Origin: Quercus robur
Taxonomy: Eukaryota > Streptophyta > Magnoliopsida > Fagales > Fagaceae
NCBI RefSeq assembly: GCF_932294415.1
Contig: NC_065545.1
Coordinates: 18,108,857 to 18,172,856, forward strand
Length of the DNA: 64,000 nucleotides
Direction of reading: 5' to 3'
Below are positions 60,904 through 64,000 of the stretch, one piece after another (the first letter of the stretch is position 1; each line of letters begins with the position of its first letter). Below the pieces are notes generated by a model. The model had not been told where the DNA came from. It saw only the letters and a list, made by a program, of their open reading frames with translations, and did not search any database. The position numbers and the translations under genes were made by a program.

Positions 60904-62643
60904 CTTTAATTCTAGTTTTGGGCCACCGTGTGTTCATGGATCAAAATTTTATTCATGGAGATGGCCTTCACTTGTTCATTAGAGTTATTTAATAAAATTC
61001 TAGGTTGCCCACTGTGTGAACAAGCCATGGATTACAAATATCTATTCAGCTATATGGCTCTTACATTTTCATTGGGGTTTTATATTAAATCCTAGGTCAA
61101 TGATATTTTTGGCTACTGCCTTCCTCATGGCAATATGAGTTTCGATTAATATAAGGGAATATTATTGGTTAGAGAAACTTTAATTTAGTGTTAAAAGTGT
61201 TATTAGTTTAGCAAAGTATAATCCTAGTGAGTCTATTTGTATAGTTCTATAAGCTTTATATTTTGTAGAAGATGCTAAGTATATTTCCATGATTGATTAT
61301 AGGTACTATTTAAGAGTATTTTGAGACTATTTGGAGGGTGTTTCAGCTGAACTTTCAGAGTGATTCAAGTGCAGTAAGTAATTATGCATAATATGCACAT
61401 ATTTTATTCTTTAGGTTCTTAGAAGTTAAAGGTTTTCAAAAGTTATGTTTTTAAAACTTACATTTTCTAAAGTTTATCAAAAGCATTATTTTTACATCAT
61501 TGAAAGAGAAACTTCGACTTTTAGACAATGTCTTAAAGAGAAATTTCGAATTTTAAATAATGTGTTGAATGTCCAAATTTCATTTAAAAGATGATTTCTA
61601 AACTAAATTGTTTTCCGAAAATAATTGAGTTTCAAAGTAAGTTTTCTAAAAAGGTTCTTGTTCTTTAAGTTTGTTTAAAACCAAGCGATTTCAAAGTCAT
61701 ATTCTTATTTTTCAAATGGTATTTAAGACGTTTCCTTTAGTAAATTGGGTTTTCAAACTTACTCAAGAATTGTAAAAATATTTATATAAACTCTTTCGTT
61801 CTTATTCATTCACTAAGAGAGTCAAGCATCCTTTGATTTATGTTCCATTCGTTATTGTGATATTCGCTACGCATTTATATTTGGAATAATTGTTAATATT
61901 AAGAAAATTATTCTATTTTGCATATAGTTTGTTTTGTGATATGTGACTCAAAATGAATGTTTTTAGAATTGATCAGATAAATGTGTAATTCCACTCACAG
62001 AATTATATGTGAGAATATGTGTTGATCCCTTACCAGCAGGGGTTAGATGTTAGTATCCACTCACAGGATTGTATGTGAGAATATGTGATGAGTATATATG
62101 ACATTGTTCTCTGATCAATTATATGTATGTGTTTTCTAATGATTTTGAGATGTGATTATATATGTATTAAGTGATTCATTATATGTTTTGGAATAATTAT
62201 TTTTGATACCATTGAATGAGTTTGTGAAAAAAATCAAAATACTCGTGCTTTGCTTGACTCTATTCCGTTGTATATTCTGTATAATTACTTACTAGATGTG
62301 TGGCTCACCCCATCAATTACTATTTTTCAAATTAAAGTGTAGTTGGGAATATAGAACCTTTGGATCGCTTTGTAAGGTGCAAGGTAGAGCATGGAAGTTG
62401 TAGGCGATTTCAGTATTACTTGAAGACTTATAGAATTTTAGTTACCTTTATTTTGTAATTTATGTTTTATACAATAGAGATTATTTCCAATTTGTGGAGT
62501 TTAGATTGTTGTAAGAGGTTTTTAAGAGTATTGTTTCTTTGGAGTATTAATTTATTTTGGATTAATTATGTTTATGGAGTTATATAAGTTTAGTAGGTTA
62601 GTCATGCATCTGAATTCATGTTCCATGGATTTGGGTCGTGACA
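58933..62643 (-). mobile_element. Solo LTR inserted in the LINE (3711 bp including a nested element)
   Basis: On the minus strand it starts TGTCACGACCCAAATCC and ends GGGGTATTACA. The flanks CTCCT (58928-58932) and CTCCC (62644-62648) form a 5-bp target duplication with one mismatch. Deleting it rejoins the LINE protein as LTEVERE-SISGSASEEE, exactly as such LINEs read. Without the nested 1.2-kb element it is about 2.5 kb. No primer site, coding region or second LTR is present. Confidence 0.78.
59667..60861. mobile_element. Foldback MULE-like element nested in the solo LTR
   Basis: Long terminal inverted repeats (about 59667-59945 and 60620-60861) start GAGATGGGTTCAAGTTACAC on both sides. 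They share GCCATTGGATTTAAGGAGAT, TCTTTCTCTCTCCACTGCA and more over about 250 bases. The left arm has 25 extra bases (a TTGGTGTAAC-containing partial repeat). The flanks are TA and GA simple repeats, so the target duplication cannot be read. No transposase was found. Long arms favour Mutator-like. Confidence 0.65.
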
Positions 62644-63033
62644 CTCCCTCTCCACCTCCGTAAGCTTAGGTTGCCAAGACGATTTAGTAGGGTCTGTTTT
62701 TGGTACACAAGAAAGGGAAGGCAAGTAAATTTTATTGAAACCACTTCTAATAAAAAACTTGATATCATCTTCCTCATGAATCCAATCACCCACTGCATCC
62801 TTGATTGCCATAATTTTATTCCTCTTCCTTTTAACAAGAGTTGAGACATGATAAACGGAAGTATTACGGTCATCCTGAATCATCCAATTCACCCTGGATT
62901 TCAAAGCCCATAATTCCTCTTCTTGATTCAGCACTACATCCAACTCCTTAAGGAGCTCATTTTCCAAATTAACAAGGAAAGTAGAAGGTTTTAAGGCTAG
63001 GGCCCTCTGAATACCATTGATCCTTGACATCAA
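62644..63033 (-). pseudogene. LINE linker between endonuclease and RT
   Basis: Contains LNQEEELWALKSRVNWM, DDRNTSVYHVSTLVKRKRNKI and the GDWIHEEDDIKFF-type segment typical of the region between endonuclease and RT in plant LINEs. It leads into LTEVERE, where the solo LTR cuts in. Confidence 0.8.
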
Positions 63034-63207
63034 GTTCTTTTTCCAAATGAAAATATTGCCAAACTAGTTTTTATTCCACTCCCTAGCTTTAAGAGTAAAA
63101 CAACTAATTGCAGCCTCCAGGTTATTATTACTTTCCCACGCCTGATGCACAAGCAGAGGAAAGGTAGGATCTAGCAACCAAGCAGTCTGAAATCTAAAGG
63201 ACGAACC

Positions 63208-63963
63208 TTACCAACATGGCATCTCGACTACATCTCCAACAAAAACTGGGCAATGATCCGAGTGGCATCGAGTGAGATGAGTTACTTTAGCTTCTGGATA
63301 CATCAAAACCCAGCTAGGATTCACAAAATACCTATCAAATCTCTCCTTAATCAAAGCCTGAACCTCCCTCCTATTAGTCCAAGTGAAACGAGGACGCAAA
63401 AAACCAATATCAATCATGTTGCATTTATCTAAACATTCTTTAAATAAGAGCGACCTACTAACACTCACCGCTCTTCCCCCAAATTTATCCTCATTTATAA
63501 GAGGTTCATTAAAATCACCTGCTATTACCCAAGGCATATTTTACAACTCAGCAACACTCATCAGATTCCATAAAATTTGCCTTTCGGAACTCCTAGGGCT
63601 AGCATACACAGCAAAAAGTAACCAGCTGTTCTTAGTGAAACGTACCTTCACCTAAGTGCGGATTTCCTGCTCTGTGCTAGAAAGTAAAGATATGTCAACC
63701 TTGTCATCATTCCACAGGACCTAAAGGCCTTCAGCATAGCCAATGGTGATAGTGTGGATAGCTCTATCAAAAGGCAACAAGTCCATGATTTCCCTTGCTC
63801 TGTCTCCCCCAACATGGGTCTCCATGACAATAAGAATAGCTGGATCATAAATCTGCACCAACTCTCTGACACGTTTCTTAAAAGAGGGCTTCAAAGCCCC
63901 CCTATAATTCCAAATTATAACATTCATCAGAAAACTTATAAGATGGGGTAGGGCATTCATCAT
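63208..63963 (-). pseudogene. LINE AP endonuclease region
   Basis: Shows NVIIWNYRGALKPSF, VMETHVGGDRAREIM, WVIAGDFNEP and CHSDHCPVFV, the order of exonuclease/endonuclease/phosphatase-fold motifs in plant L1 elements. The usual Cys in WNCRG is Tyr here. Stops interrupt it (for example the TAG at 63721-63723 and others before 63541). In an intact element this domain nicks target DNA. Confidence 0.87.
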
Positions 63964-64000
63964 AGAGAGGCCTCAGCTTCGCCTCCTCCCTCAAGTTCCA

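Larger units (their letters stand above)
55237..64000 (-). mobile_element. Decayed L1-type LINE, split by later insertions; 5' end outside window
   Basis: The minus strand carries, in order, AP endonuclease (63963 down to 63208), a linker (about 63033-62644), reverse transcriptase (58932-57887 and 57660-57403), reverse-transcriptase zinc-binding region (56472-56104) and RNase H (55758-55345). It ends in a short poly(A) (T run at 55241-55250 on the plus strand). The order is that of plant L1-type LINEs with a terminal RNase H. Many stops interrupt it. The part encoding any first ORF lies beyond the right edge. Insertions occupy 56630-57402 and 58933-62643. Confidence 0.88.

Overview
This window reads as nuclear DNA from a dicot plant, probably a woody species. 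It is AT-rich, its genes are split by GT-AG introns, and it is dense in plant transposons; assignment to a particular family (for example Fagales) would be a guess. Three multi-exon genes can be reconstructed with intact reading frames across every splice junction. They are a divergent NAC-domain protein (9538-11703, +, 2 exons, 369 aa), a CHY/CTCHY/RING zinc-finger E3 ubiquitin ligase of the MIEL1 type (12780-18839, -, 12 exons, 273 aa) and a CONSTANS-like B-box/CCT protein closest to COL13 (48709-52649, +, 4 exons, 389 aa). A single-exon membrane protein of unknown function (4063-4602, +) is a fourth, weaker candidate. The NAC and MIEL1 genes converge tail to tail. The last part of the NAC gene has been duplicated in tandem between them.

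Most of the rest is transposon. From 19094 to 30121 lies a complete Ty3/gypsy element of the Tat lineage on the minus strand. It has 730-bp LTRs, a perfect TAAGG target duplication, a one-frame gag-pol with eight stops and no frameshift, two RNase H domains, a spliced antisense ORF on the plus strand and an array of about ten 72-80 bp repeats. Its 3' LTR ends 254 bp from the MIEL1 start codon and is transcribed towards it. From 31474 to 39724 is a hAT-like inverted-repeat element that would be about 1.4 kb by itself. Three insertions with solo-LTR structure (580, 2873 and 3405 bp) swell it, each with its own perfect 5-bp target duplication.

Next come a non-autonomous Helitron (40195-42132), a run of four adjacent MITEs (42346-44472) and a Helitron 3' end (46768). 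COL13 carries a TRIM retrotransposon in intron 2. From about 55237 to the right edge lies a decayed L1-type LINE on the minus strand, with endonuclease, reverse transcriptase, zinc-binding and RNase H regions. It is split by a 3.7-kb solo LTR (which itself carries a MULE-like foldback element) and by a head-to-head inverted pair of TRIM copies that share one target duplication. A second Helitron (5125-8106) and several tRNA-derived SINEs lie in the left third, some of them inside MIEL1 introns.

I see no rRNA, functional tRNA, CRISPR array or operon. I did not find a new coding system. The most unusual structures are the inverted TRIM pair, the solo-LTR nest and the LTR-MIEL1 arrangement.
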